Positions 9,912-19,178 of a stretch of 64,000 nucleotides of DNA are shown here, one piece after another; position 1 is the first letter of the stretch, and the number at the start of each line of letters is the position of its first letter. The notes below the pieces were generated by a model. It was not told the DNA's origin, made no database searches, and was given only the letters and a program-made list of their open reading frames with translations. The stretch is from Pelagovum sp. HNIBRBA483 (GTDB taxonomy: Bacteria; Pseudomonadota; Alphaproteobacteria; Rhodobacterales; Rhodobacteraceae), in the NCBI RefSeq assembly GCF_040931995.1, contig NZ_CP162412.1:1364001-1428000 (forward strand), read 5' to 3'. A program made the position numbers and the translations under genes.

Positions 9912-10385
9912 TCAGCTTGTTGCGCGAATGGTCTGAAGAACCTCTGCCACATGACCGGGCACTTTGACCTTACGCCAGCTGTGGGCGACGTTTCCATTCT
10001 CATCGATTAGGAATGTGGCGCGTTCGATTCCCATGTAGGTTTTTCCGTACATACTCTTTTCGACCCACACGCCGAATTTTTCGCAAGTGTCGCTCTCTGC
10101 ATCCGAAAGTAAGATGACCGAAAGAGCGTGCTTGTCGCGGAACTTTTCGTGTTTTGCGACGGTATCTTTGGAAATGCCCAACACAGTAACGCCGAGCGCG
10201 GCAAATTCCTCCGCTGCTTCGGTGAAGCTGATAGCTTCTTTGGTGCAGCCGGGGGTGTCATCCTTTGGGTAGAAGTAGACGACCACTTTTTGACCGCTAA
10301 AATCTGAAAGAGAAACCTCGCCGCCACCATCGCGAGGCAGGGTAAAAGCGGGTGCCGGTTGTCCGACGGTAAGCAAATTTGACAT
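9912..10385 (-). CDS. bcp: Thioredoxin-dependent peroxiredoxin, Bcp/PrxQ type
   Basis: A cytoplasmic peroxiredoxin that reduces hydrogen peroxide and organic hydroperoxides. The peroxidatic cysteine is Cys47 in TPGCTKE. The nearby resolving cysteine found in E. coli Bcp (Cys50) is replaced by Ile52, so the enzyme either works as a 1-Cys type or resolves through Cys101 (SDTCEKFG). The length of 157 residues is normal. The gene is divergent from the large AsmA-like gene, with about 100 bp between them. Confidence 0.93.
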   Translation of the reverse strand: MSNLLTVGQPAPAFTLPRDGGGEVSLSDFSGQKVVVYFYPKDDTPGCTKEAISFTEAAEEFAALGVTVLGISKDTVAKHEKFRDKHALSVILLSDAESDTCEKFGVWVEKSMYGKTYMGIERATFLIDENGNVAHSWRKVKVPGHVAEVLQTIRATS

Positions 10386-10488
10386 ACTAAAAGTCCTTTG
10401 CGCTGGTACTTTCTTTTCAGAACTTGTTTTAGTCTTCTACGAGGCGGTTGAAAGGGGCTGTGCTCGATTTTGCCCCCAAGAGGACGTT

Positions 10489-13400
10489 TTGGCGCGAGAA
10501 GCAGACAACGAAAAAGGCGCAGAAACGCCTATTGAGGAACCGGCAGCCAGGCAAAGCCTGCGCCGACGGTCTGCGCCGCACACGGTGCGTGTTTTGTTCC
10601 TAACGAGCGTATTATTCCCGCTTGTTTTCGGTGCTGTTCTGTTGCTGTCGCTCATTGAACGTGAGGTTGACGCACCCAGCTGGATCGCAAAGCGGGTTGC
10701 CTCTGAGACCAGCCTGATGCTGGGCGGAGGCGGCTTGGAATTCGACGGCATGACCATAACTTTCGGTCGTGATCTCCACCCGAAAATAGCAATGCGACAA
10801 GTTGAACTGCGCGATGCCGAAGGCGCGGTGATCGTGCGCGTCCCGAAAGTGGAAGTTGTGGTATCGCCGCGTGGGATCGTATTTGCGCGCTCTATTCTAG
10901 TGCAGCAGGTCAATCTGACTGGGATGCAAATTTTGGTGCGGCGTGAAAGTGACGGCGGCATAGCGGTTTCGTTCGAAATGGGGGCAGGGACGGTTGGCCA
11001 AGCGCCCAGTTTTGCTGCACTGCTCGACCAATTGGATGCATCATTTGCGCGGCCGGCGATATCGGCGCTCGAGTTTGTCCGCGCCGATGGTCTGATCATC
11101 AATTACGAGGACGTACAGTCAGGGCGAAGCTGGACCCTCGATGGCGGTCAGGTTGCGCTAGAGAACGCGAATGACGGCTTATCGTTGAGATTGCGCGCCG
11201 CGCTACTTTCAGGGCGGAGTTATGTCAGCGAAATTGCGTTGCAGTTCACCAGTAACTTTGATGAAGGCGAGCGCCTGATCAGTGTTGACCTGCGGGACGT
11301 CGTTGCGACCGATCTTTCGACGCAACTTGCTGCGTTAAGCTGGCTTGATGTGCTGGACGCGCCGTTGAGTGGCACATTGCGTACATCCATTAACCAAGCC
11401 GGAAAGCTGGGCGCACTCAATGCGACTTTGGATATCGGGGCGGGGGTCGTAAGGGCTGCTGGGTCAGGCCGGACAGTGCCTTTCGACAGCGCAAAAGCGT
11501 ATTTGACCTATCTTCCCGATGAGAACCGTATTGTCTTTGACTCGCTCACCGCACGCAGCCCTTTTGGTGGGATCGTGGCAACAGGCAGAGCTCAGCTTGA
11601 AAATGTTTCTGGTGCGTTGCCAGAGGAAATCCTTGGCACGTTGGAAATATCTGAACTGACATTACCGACAACGGTACTTTGGGAAGAACCGCCTGTGATC
11701 GATGGCGCAACAGCTGCATTTCGGTTGAAACTTCGACCATTCGCGCTCGAAGTCGGGCGCTATTCCGTGACTTCGGAGGGTACGACGTTAACTGGTGGGG
11801 TCGAGCTTGAGGCGCGGCAGGAAGGTTGGTCCGTCGCGGTCGATGTCGACACGCCTTTTGTCTCGCGCGGCAAGGCGATGAGCCTCTGGCCCGAACGTTT
11901 CTTGCCGATGACGCGGAGATGGCTTGATCGGAACATTCTTCAGGGAACAGCCGAGGGCTTTGCGCTACGTCTAAGGAAACATCCGAATGAGCGCATTGAT
12001 GTCGGTATGAGTTTCGACTTTCATAGCGCATCATTGCGTCCACTGAACCATTTGCCAGTCATCGAAAATGCACGCGGTCGGGTTGCCCTCCTCGACGGCG
12101 CGATTTCAGTCGGCGTTGATAAGGCGTCTATGATTAGCAGTTCAGGGGGGCAGGTTGAGCTCGGTGAAGGGGGTTTTTTCATCGAGAATATCTTTGAAAG
12201 CCCCGCTACCGCCAACTTGGAGTTTTCAGTTGCGGGAACGGCAACGGCGGTCCTGACCATTCTGGATGAACCTCCTTGGGCGTATGTTGACCGCGCAGGG
12301 CTGGCGCCCGATGTGGTCGACGGAATCGCCGAGGGACGCGTGAAAGTCGCGTTCCCGTTGAAGGCGCCCCCATTTAATGCGGGAGACATTTCTATTGATG
12401 TCGATGCGACTGTTGCTAATGTCACGAGCACAGCAATCGTTCCAGGGCGGACCTTGGCATCGTCCCTGCTTGATGTATCGATCGAAGGCGGCGTGCTGGC
12501 GATTGGTGGCCCTGCGCGGTTGGACGGAATACCGCTCCGGCTGGATATTTCATCGGTGCTTTCCGGTGGCGCTCCTCCCAAAATCTATGCAGCTTTTGAT
12601 ATAACCCCGCAGACTTTGGATGCCCTCAATATCCGTTTGGACGGGATCGACGTCCAAGGGAGTGCGCGGGCACAGCTTGAAATTCTGCAAGAAGACGGGC
12701 GCAGGAGGGCGGTCGTAATTTCCGATCTTGTCGGGCTCTCTTTGGATGCACCTGCACTAATTTGGCGCAAGCCCAGCGAGGCCCCCGGCATGTTGGAGGT
12801 CGAGATCGCGCTCGATCAGCCGGCGATGAGCGTTCCGCGGATTTTATTCGAGGCGAATGGGGTCAGGCTAGATGGGGCGGCCCAGGCTTTGGAAAACGGT
12901 ACCACTGAGATTGTGTTCGCGAATGCGCGCATGGCTGATGTCGGTGAGACGTCGCTCACCATCGAAGCGGGCGCGGGCGATGCGCCGCCGAAAATCCGCG
13001 CTTCTGGCGGTTGGTTCGACCTTCAACACTTCCTTCAGGATCGGGCGCCTGTTGACACGGGCCCAACGCCACCCATGGACATCGCGGTCAACGAGCTTTG
13101 GGTGACCAATGAAATATACCTTGGTGATTTCAGAGGTGAATTGCTGGGTGGACGTGGCCTGTCCGGGCAATTCACGGGACGCCTCAACGGCGACGCCCGC
13201 ATTCAAGGAACGGTCGCGCCCGCGAATGGCGGATCGTCAATATCCATTCAAGCTAATGATGCCGGGCGTGTTATCATGGCTATGGGCTTGTTGGACGAAG
13301 CATCGGGTGGAAACTTGTCTGTTCGGCTGTTGCCTGGACAAGACGGCGCCCGGTTCGAGGGAACAGCCCAGATCAGTGATCTTTGGGTACAAAGTGCGCC

Positions 13401-13812
13401 CGTTCTTGCAGAGATGTTGAACGCAATATCGGTGGTCGGTTTGCTGCAGCAAATGGGTGGCCAAGGGATATTGTTCAGTGAAGTAGACGGGCAATTCACC
13501 ATCTGGTCGGATCGTATTGACGTCCATCAGCCGTCCAATGCTATCGGTCCGGGGCTTGGTCTGTCGATGGATGGTGTTTACCTGACGGACAGCGGCGCGA
13601 TGGATTTTCAGGGTGTTGTATCGCCGCTTTATTTGGTCAACGGGCTGGGATCCATTCTTGCAAGGCCAGGTGAGGGGTTGATCGGCTTCAACTATCACCT
13701 TTATGGACCGGAGGGCGACCGAACTGTTGGCATCAATCCTCTCTCTATCCTGACGCCGGGGATTTTTCGCGACCTTTTTCGCTCACCCAGTGCGACGACA
13801 GACCAACCGTGA
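10489..13812 (+). CDS. YhdP/AsmA-like protein with DUF3971
   Basis: A very long (1107-residue) envelope protein with a basic cytoplasmic start, one membrane segment at about residues 35-58, and a large beta-rich periplasmic part. The DUF3971 and AsmA_2-type regions mark it as a relative of YhdP/TamB, proteins thought to form groove-like bridges carrying phospholipid between membranes. The start is TTG with AGAGGAC 4-9 bases upstream. It ends 17 bp before queA and probably shares its transcript. A lipid-transport role is inferred from the family only. Confidence 0.85.
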   Translation: MAREADNEKGAETPIEEPAARQSLRRRSAPHTVRVLFLTSVLFPLVFGAVLLLSLIEREVDAPSWIAKRVASETSLMLGGGGLEFDGMTITFGRDLHPKIAMRQVELRDAEGAVIVRVPKVEVVVSPRGIVFARSILVQQVNLTGMQILVRRESDGGIAVSFEMGAGTVGQAPSFAALLDQLDASFARPAISALEFVRADGLIINYEDVQSGRSWTLDGGQVALENANDGLSLRLRAALLSGRSYVSEIALQFTSNFDEGERLISVDLRDVVATDLSTQLAALSWLDVLDAPLSGTLRTSINQAGKLGALNATLDIGAGVVRAAGSGRTVPFDSAKAYLTYLPDENRIVFDSLTARSPFGGIVATGRAQLENVSGALPEEILGTLEISELTLPTTVLWEEPPVIDGATAAFRLKLRPFALEVGRYSVTSEGTTLTGGVELEARQEGWSVAVDVDTPFVSRGKAMSLWPERFLPMTRRWLDRNILQGTAEGFALRLRKHPNERIDVGMSFDFHSASLRPLNHLPVIENARGRVALLDGAISVGVDKASMISSSGGQVELGEGGFFIENIFESPATANLEFSVAGTATAVLTILDEPPWAYVDRAGLAPDVVDGIAEGRVKVAFPLKAPPFNAGDISIDVDATVANVTSTAIVPGRTLASSLLDVSIEGGVLAIGGPARLDGIPLRLDISSVLSGGAPPKIYAAFDITPQTLDALNIRLDGIDVQGSARAQLEILQEDGRRRAVVISDLVGLSLDAPALIWRKPSEAPGMLEVEIALDQPAMSVPRILFEANGVRLDGAAQALENGTTEIVFANARMADVGETSLTIEAGAGDAPPKIRASGGWFDLQHFLQDRAPVDTGPTPPMDIAVNELWVTNEIYLGDFRGELLGGRGLSGQFTGRLNGDARIQGTVAPANGGSSISIQANDAGRVIMAMGLLDEASGGNLSVRLLPGQDGARFEGTAQISDLWVQSAPVLAEMLNAISVVGLLQQMGGQGILFSEVDGQFTIWSDRIDVHQPSNAIGPGLGLSMDGVYLTDSGAMDFQGVVSPLYLVNGLGSILARPGEGLIGFNYHLYGPEGDRTVGINPLSILTPGIFRDLFRSPSATTDQP

Positions 13813-13828
13813 TTTTTGGAGAAAAGAC

Positions 13829-14902
13829 TTGAAGCTCAGTGAGTTCGACTTCTTCCTGCCTGAGGAATTGATCGCGACACGACCGGCAAAGCCACGCAGT
13901 GCGGCTCGGCTTCTCGTCGCACGACCGGATGCGACTCAAGATATGAGGGTGAGCGACTTGCCGTCCTTGCTTCGAAGGGGTGATCGCTTGGTTCTGAACG
14001 ATACCAAAGTGATTCCTGCCCGGATCACTGGTCAGAGGCGCCGCAGCGGCCCTGAGGGAGAAACTTCCGCACGGATTGAGGTGACACTTCTTGAGCCCCA
14101 GGCCGACGGCACTTGGAGCGCGTTGATCAAGCCTTTGAAGAAAATACGCGATGGCGAGAACATTCAATTCAAAGACGGTTTTGAAGCAACACTCGAACGG
14201 CGCGAAGGGGGGCAGGGGTTTGTTCGTTTCAACGTTACTGGTGACGATTTTGACAATGCTTTGAATGAGGTTGGTGCAATGCCCTTGCCGCCATACATAG
14301 CGGCAAAGCGGGCGGCTGACGAGGCGGACAAAGAGGACTACCAGACCGTTTGGGCGCGTAATCTCGGGGCCGTCGCCGCGCCAACGGCCTCGTTGCATTT
14401 TGACGAAGCGTTGCTGGCGGAATTGAAAATGCGTGGGGTTTCATTGAGCTTCGTTACCCTGCACGTCGGCGCGGGGACGTTCCTTCCGGTCAAGGTGGAT
14501 GACATCACCCATCACAAGATGCATTCGGAATGGGGTGCGGTCAGTGCTGAAGCAGCTGATGAAATCAACAAGACCCGCCAAGAAGGTGGTCGAATTATTC
14601 CGGTTGGGACGACTGCTTTGCGGTTGATCGAGAGCGCGGCGCATGATGGTGCATTGCGTCCGTGGTCTGGGGATACCGATATCTTCATAAAACCCGGCTT
14701 CAAGTTCCAGATCGCTGATGGTTTGATGACTAATTTCCACCTGCCCAAATCCACCCTCATGATGCTGGTATCGGCGGTGATGGGGGTGGGCCGAATTCGC
14801 GAGATTTATGCGCACGCGATCGCGGAGAAATATCGCTTTTTCTCCTACGGTGATGCATCGCTCCTCCTTCCGGCCTCCTTTGAAAATGAACCCGCGCCTT
14901 AG
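13829..14902 (+). CDS. queA: S-adenosylmethionine:tRNA ribosyltransferase-isomerase
   Basis: The cytoplasmic enzyme that transfers and isomerises the ribosyl part of S-adenosylmethionine onto preQ1 in tRNA, making epoxyqueuosine. The family start [15 protein letters not shown] is visible, as are [11 protein letters not shown], the LHVGAGTF segment and [14 protein letters not shown] near the C-terminus. The frame stays open upstream to 13790, but TTG at 13829 with GGAGAAAAG seven bases before it reproduces the family N-terminus. It is 357 residues long and complete. No other queuosine gene lies next to it. Confidence 0.96.
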   Translation: MKLSEFDFFLPEELIATRPAKPRSAARLLVARPDATQDMRVSDLPSLLRRGDRLVLNDTKVIPARITGQRRRSGPEGETSARIEVTLLEPQADGTWSALIKPLKKIRDGENIQFKDGFEATLERREGGQGFVRFNVTGDDFDNALNEVGAMPLPPYIAAKRAADEADKEDYQTVWARNLGAVAAPTASLHFDEALLAELKMRGVSLSFVTLHVGAGTFLPVKVDDITHHKMHSEWGAVSAEAADEINKTRQEGGRIIPVGTTALRLIESAAHDGALRPWSGDTDIFIKPGFKFQIADGLMTNFHLPKSTLMMLVSAVMGVGRIREIYAHAIAEKYRFFSYGDASLLLPASFENEPAP

Positions 14903-15006
14903 CGTTCACGAGATTTGGCTGAAATTGACCGAATAGGTCGTTCACTGTCCTCGCGTTTGGAAAAATTCATCCATAGGGTTATGCTGTCGAACGAAAGGCG
15001 ATTGTG

Positions 15007-16284
15007 ATGTTTCAGGTTCTTAGCAGCTCTTGGGCGCTTCTTTTGGGCATGTTCATGCTGATGATCGGAAACGGTCTTCAAGGGACGCTTTTGGGGATTC
15101 GTGGCGAGATAGAGGGCTTCTCGACGCTCTCGATGTCGATCATCATGTCTGCTTATTTCGTTGGCTTTCTCTTCGCCTCTCGGATGGTTCCTGACATGAT
15201 CCGCCGTGTCGGGCATGTTCGCGTATTCGCGGCCCTCGGATCGGCGATCTCGGCAGTGTTGATACTCTATCCCGCATTGACGGAACCGTGGGCATGGACA
15301 GTTGGGCGCGTGATCATAGGATTCTGTTTTTGCGGCGTGTATGTGACCGCAGAAAGTTGGTTGAACAACGCTGCCAATAACGAGACACGCGGCAAGGCGC
15401 TCTCGCTTTATATGATCGTGCAGATGGCGGGCATCGTTTTGGCGCAGTATATTCTGGTGCTTGGCGATGTTAACGGTTTCGTTCTTTTTATCGTTCCATC
15501 GGTTCTTGTGTCGCTTGCCTTCGCGCCGATCCTGCTCTCGGTCCGCCCAACACCTGCTTTTGAAACAACAAAGCGGCTCTCACTCAGGGATTTGATTGAG
15601 GCATCACCGCTCGCTTGCGTGGGGATGTTCGTGCTTGGCGGCGTATTTGCGGCGCAGTTCGGGATGTCGGCGGTTTATGGTGCGCGCGTTGGCCTCAGCG
15701 TTGGGCAAATCTCTTTCATGGTATCGATGATTTATGTCGCTGCTTTGTTTGCTCAATATCCGATAGGATGGCTCTCGGACCGCATGGACCGGCGTATTCT
15801 CATTCTCGCGATCGCAGCAGTTGGCGCAGGCGGAGCGGTTTTGGCGTTGCTGGGTGGCAACAGTTTCCTGTTGATCGTTTCGGGCGCTGCGGTGATGGGG
15901 GCAACCTCCAACCCGCTCTACGCTCTCCTCATTGCCTATGCGAATGATTACCTAGAACATGAGAACATGGCAGCCGCATCGGCGGGGCTCTTGTTCATCA
16001 ATGGAGTTGGAGCCGTGGCGGGGCCTTTGATCGTTGGTTGGTTCATGGAAACACTTGGGCCACAAGGCTTCTGGGTCTATGTTGGTGCGCTTATGTTCGG
16101 CCTCACGATCTACGGCCTCTGGCGTATGGTGCGCAGACCGTCGCGCACAGGAGCCAGCGATAACGTTTCCTACACGCCCGTCATGGCCAATGCGTCACCG
16201 ATTGCCGTTGAGGTTGCCCAAGAAGTGTATATCGAAACCGAGCTTGAAGAACAAAATGAAGGCGAGAGCCTAAATCAAGGTTGA
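15007..16284 (+). CDS. MFS transporter
   Basis: A 12-segment major facilitator superfamily permease of about 425 residues. The Rxxx-type loop between segments 2 and 3 reads ASRMVPDMIRRVG, and the matching loop of the second half reads GWLSDRMDRRI. The C-terminus is a polar, Glu-rich tail. The closest general type is the YcaD/sugar-efflux group; the substrate cannot be read from the sequence. ATG 15007 has GAAAGG upstream; the GTG three bases before it would add one residue. Confidence 0.88.
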   Translation: MFQVLSSSWALLLGMFMLMIGNGLQGTLLGIRGEIEGFSTLSMSIIMSAYFVGFLFASRMVPDMIRRVGHVRVFAALGSAISAVLILYPALTEPWAWTVGRVIIGFCFCGVYVTAESWLNNAANNETRGKALSLYMIVQMAGIVLAQYILVLGDVNGFVLFIVPSVLVSLAFAPILLSVRPTPAFETTKRLSLRDLIEASPLACVGMFVLGGVFAAQFGMSAVYGARVGLSVGQISFMVSMIYVAALFAQYPIGWLSDRMDRRILILAIAAVGAGGAVLALLGGNSFLLIVSGAAVMGATSNPLYALLIAYANDYLEHENMAAASAGLLFINGVGAVAGPLIVGWFMETLGPQGFWVYVGALMFGLTIYGLWRMVRRPSRTGASDNVSYTPVMANASPIAVEVAQEVYIETELEEQNEGESLNQG

Positions 16285-16348
16285 TCCTTCGCAATTCGTC
16301 TGTCACCGTTTTGTTACACTTGGGGACAACAGGCAAGGAGTAAGGGCA

Positions 16349-16939
16349 ATGGTACAGCCCGACGATATCCTGAGTTTCTGGCTCGACGAGGTCGATCCCA
16401 GCGAGTGGTATAATTCGAACGAAGAGCTGGACGCCAAGATCCGCGAAAAATTCGGGGGCGCGTGGCAGGACGCGATGGAAGGTAGTTTCGGGCTTTGGCT
16501 GACCTATCCGACAGGCACGCTCGCATATATCATTCTTCTCGATCAATTCTCTCGGAACATATTCCGTGGCGACAGCCGCTCCTTCGCGTCTGATGCCGCT
16601 GCACGCGCAGCGGCGAAGGTGGCAATACATCGTGACTGGGATTTGAAAATCGACGAGCCAGCACGACAGTTCTTTTATCTTCCGCTCATGCACTCTGAGA
16701 ATCTAAGTGATCAGGACCGTGCCGTGAGGCTGTTTTGTTCTCGCATGCCGAAGTCCGGAGCAGGGAACCTCCTTCATGCGAAAGTGCATCGGGAAATCAT
16801 ACGCAAATTCGGGCGGTTTCCGTATCGCAATGATGTCTTGAGTAGGCAAACCACGACGTTGGAACAACAGTTCCTAGAAGCGGGCGGCTACGGAGAGATT
16901 ATGCGCGCGTTACAGGAAAAATCCGCTGCTGTTGCATAG
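16349..16939 (+). CDS. DUF924 family protein
   Basis: A 196-residue soluble alpha-helical protein of the DUF924 family (a TPR-like fold in the solved relatives). It begins QPDDILSFWLDEVDPSEWY and carries the family's LLDQFSRNIFRG and FFYLPLMHSEN stretches. The function is unknown. RBS AAGGAGTAAGGG precedes the ATG. It stands alone between an MFS gene and a 290-bp gap before lpdA. Confidence 0.85.
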   Translation: MVQPDDILSFWLDEVDPSEWYNSNEELDAKIREKFGGAWQDAMEGSFGLWLTYPTGTLAYIILLDQFSRNIFRGDSRSFASDAAARAAAKVAIHRDWDLKIDEPARQFFYLPLMHSENLSDQDRAVRLFCSRMPKSGAGNLLHAKVHREIIRKFGRFPYRNDVLSRQTTTLEQQFLEAGGYGEIMRALQEKSAAVA

Positions 16940-17228
16940 GTATTTTCGGTAGCAGATTTGACGACAGTTTGAATTGTATTGCCCTCGGCGTTGCCGCCTG
17001 AAACTTTTGGATTGGGTGCGCACGCTAGCTTTTTCCTTGGGGCGATTGGAACGAAGCGAGCTTCGTGCGTCTACTTGTACAAACCTCTGCGATGCGATGT
17101 CGCGGAAGCTGTCTGCTTCCAATTTGAAAAGTCTTCCTTTCAATTCATAACAGGCATGCAGACAGCGCACTGGCAACGCGCCTGGAAATGGTTTAAAGCT
17201 AAACTAATTTGCTATCGAGGAGGGCCGG
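16940..17228 (+). other. Gene-free stretch with three hairpins upstream of lpdA
   Basis: No coding frame is convincing here. Three short perfect inverted repeats follow each other: ACGAAG-CGAG-CTTCGT (17051-17066), GGAAGC-TGTCT-GCTTCC (17104-17120) and TTGAAA...TTTCAA (17124-17143). The base composition is lower in GC than the flanks. It could be a structured leader of lpdA or a small RNA; the lpdA ribosome site (GAGGAGGG) ends the stretch. Confidence 0.4.
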
Positions 17229-18623
17229 ATGGCTGCGAAGAATTTTGACCTTATCGTCATTGGCGCCGGACCAGGGGGCTATGTTGCCGCAATCCGTGCC
17301 GCTCAATTGGGTATGAATGTTGCCTGTGTGGAGCGGGAACATCTGGGCGGTATCTGTCTCAACTGGGGGTGTATCCCGACCAAAGCTCTTCTGCGTTCTG
17401 CGGAAGTCTACCATCTCATGCATCGCGCGGGCGAGTTCGGTTTGAAGGCAGATGGTGTGTCTTTCGACCTCGATGCAGTTGTGAAGCGGTCGCGCGGTGT
17501 GGCCAAACAGCTCTCGGGCGGGATCGGACATTTGTTCAAGAAGAACAAGGTGACATCCATCATGGGCGAGGCGAAGCTGGCTGGGAATGGCAAAGTCATC
17601 GTCAAGAAAGATGGCGGAACCGAAGAGCTGAGCGCAAAGAACATCGTCTTAGCGACAGGCGCGCGCGCGCGGGAATTGCCTGGGCTGGAAGCTGATGGCG
17701 ACTTGGTTTGGACTTACAAGCACGCGCTGATGCCGGTTCGGATGCCGAAGAAGCTATTGGTGATCGGTTCCGGCGCTATCGGTATCGAATTCGCGAGCTT
17801 TTACAATACACTGGGCGCAGACACGACTGTCGTTGAAGTCATGGACCGTGTTCTGCCCGTAGAGGACGCTGAAATTTCGGCCTTTGCGAAGAAGCAGTTC
17901 GTCAAGCAGGGCATGACGATCATGGAAAAAGCCATGGTCAAGCAACTTGATCGCGGAAAAGGCAAAGTCACTGCGCATATTGAAACGAATGGTAAAGTTC
18001 AGACACAAGAATTTGATACAGTCATTTCGGCAGTTGGTATCGTTGGTAATATCGAAGGTCTGGGCCTCGAAGAACTGGGCGTGAAAGTCGATCGCACGCA
18101 TGTTGTAACCGATGAGTTCTGCCGGACGGGTGTTGAGGGGCTTTACGCAATCGGTGATATCGCCGGCGCACCGTGGCTGGCCCATAAAGCGAGCCATGAA
18201 GGTGTGATGGTTGCCGAATTGATCGCGGGAAAACATGCTCACCCCGTCAAGCCAGAAAGCATTGCTGGTTGCACATATTGCCAGCCGCAGGTCGCTAGCG
18301 TCGGCCTCACCGAAGCAAAAGCCAAAGAGCAGGGCTATGAAATCAATGTCGGACGCTTCCCATTCATCGGAAATGGTAAAGCGATTGCGCTTGGCGAGCC
18401 CGAAGGCATGATCAAAACGATTTTTGACAAGAAGACGGGTGAGTTACTTGGCGCGCATATGGTGGGCGCGGAAGTCACCGAGCTCATTCAGGGGTATGTC
18501 GTTGGTCGCCAGTTGGAGACAACTGAAGAAGACCTTATGAACACGGTCTTCCCGCATCCGACGCTGTCAGAAATGATGCACGAGAGTGTACTTGATGCTT
18601 ACGGCCGTGCGCTGCACTTCTAG
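17229..18623 (+). CDS. lpdA: Dihydrolipoyl dehydrogenase (E3)
   Basis: The flavin disulfide reductase that reoxidises lipoyl groups of 2-oxoacid dehydrogenase complexes and the glycine cleavage system with NAD+. The FAD-binding GAGPGGY is near residue 13, the redox-active disulfide lies in GGICLNWGCIPTK near 39-51, the NAD-binding GSGAIGIEF is near 179, and the catalytic HPTLSE is near the C-terminus. At 464 residues it is full length. It is not next to E1/E2 genes here, so it may be a second lpd copy or serve glycine cleavage. RBS GAGGAGGG precedes the ATG. Confidence 0.95.
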   Translation: MAAKNFDLIVIGAGPGGYVAAIRAAQLGMNVACVEREHLGGICLNWGCIPTKALLRSAEVYHLMHRAGEFGLKADGVSFDLDAVVKRSRGVAKQLSGGIGHLFKKNKVTSIMGEAKLAGNGKVIVKKDGGTEELSAKNIVLATGARARELPGLEADGDLVWTYKHALMPVRMPKKLLVIGSGAIGIEFASFYNTLGADTTVVEVMDRVLPVEDAEISAFAKKQFVKQGMTIMEKAMVKQLDRGKGKVTAHIETNGKVQTQEFDTVISAVGIVGNIEGLGLEELGVKVDRTHVVTDEFCRTGVEGLYAIGDIAGAPWLAHKASHEGVMVAELIAGKHAHPVKPESIAGCTYCQPQVASVGLTEAKAKEQGYEINVGRFPFIGNGKAIALGEPEGMIKTIFDKKTGELLGAHMVGAEVTELIQGYVVGRQLETTEEDLMNTVFPHPTLSEMMHESVLDAYGRALHF

Positions 18624-18650
18624 GGCAAAATGATCACTGTTAATTGACAA

Positions 18651-18677
18651 AAAGGGCGCGAAATTTTCGCGCCCTTT
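18651..18677. terminator. Bidirectional terminator lpdA / rhodanese
   Basis: A perfect 13-bp inverted repeat AAAGGGCGCGAAA / TTTCGCGCCCTTT around one T, with A and T runs on both sides. It separates the convergent lpdA and rhodanese genes and should work in both directions. Confidence 0.9.
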
Positions 18678-18679
18678 GC

Positions 18680-19030
18680 CTATTCAATTTCGCCGCCAGC
18701 TTGTTGCCAGTGCGCCAGCCCACCGATGTTGTGGATATCATTATAGCCCATTTGCCCAAGAAATTGCGCAGCCATCGCGGCGCGACCACCTGAAGCGCAG
18801 TACAGGACCACAGGTTTGCCGCAGGTTAGTTCGGATGGGCAATCAGGGCTGTTTGGGTCGGCCCGCATTTTTAGCGCCGCAAGGGGCAGGCTAATCGCGC
18901 CGCGTGCTTTCCCGCTTGCCAGAATTTCTGATGGCTCTCTGATATCGACAAGCGTGATCTTCCCGGCGCGGTGCAGTTCAACCGCTTCCGCCGCCGAAAT
19001 AGAAGGTTTTTTCATGAAACTACCGAACAT
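18680..19030 (-). CDS. Rhodanese-like domain protein
   Basis: A single-domain rhodanese of 116 residues, probably a sulfurtransferase moving sulfane sulfur to thiol or cyanide acceptors. The active-site loop is YCASGGR with the catalytic Cys, and the N-terminal TLVDIREPSE motif is present. The first residues may continue to MKKPSISAAEA, an alternative start. It is divergent from uvrA with 148 bp between; that gap holds repeated CATTACA/TGTAATG-like words near the rhodanese start that could be an operator. Confidence 0.88.
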   Translation of the reverse strand: MFGSFMKKPSISAAEAVELHRAGKITLVDIREPSEILASGKARGAISLPLAALKMRADPNSPDCPSELTCGKPVVLYCASGGRAAMAAQFLGQMGYNDIHNIGGLAHWQQAGGEIE

Positions 19031-19098
19031 TTTAACACCTCACATTACATTGAGTGCTTAATACATTACAAAAATGAAATGTAAAGGATATTTACGGT

Positions 19099-19113
19099 GT
19101 TCTGATTATGTTC
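19099..19113 (+). promoter_or_regulatory. LexA (SOS) box upstream of uvrA
   Basis: GTTC-N7-GTTC is the alphaproteobacterial LexA recognition sequence and occurs here exactly (GTTC TGATTAT GTTC). It lies 66 bp before the uvrA start, between a TTTACG/TTACGG -35-like word (about 19091-19097) and a CATAAT -10-like word (19115-19120), so LexA would cover the promoter. Confidence 0.85.
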
Positions 19114-19178
19114 TCATAATTTTGTTGGAGACTCGCTCCTTTTCCCCTATGTGACAAGCCAGTTGATCGAGGGTTAAC

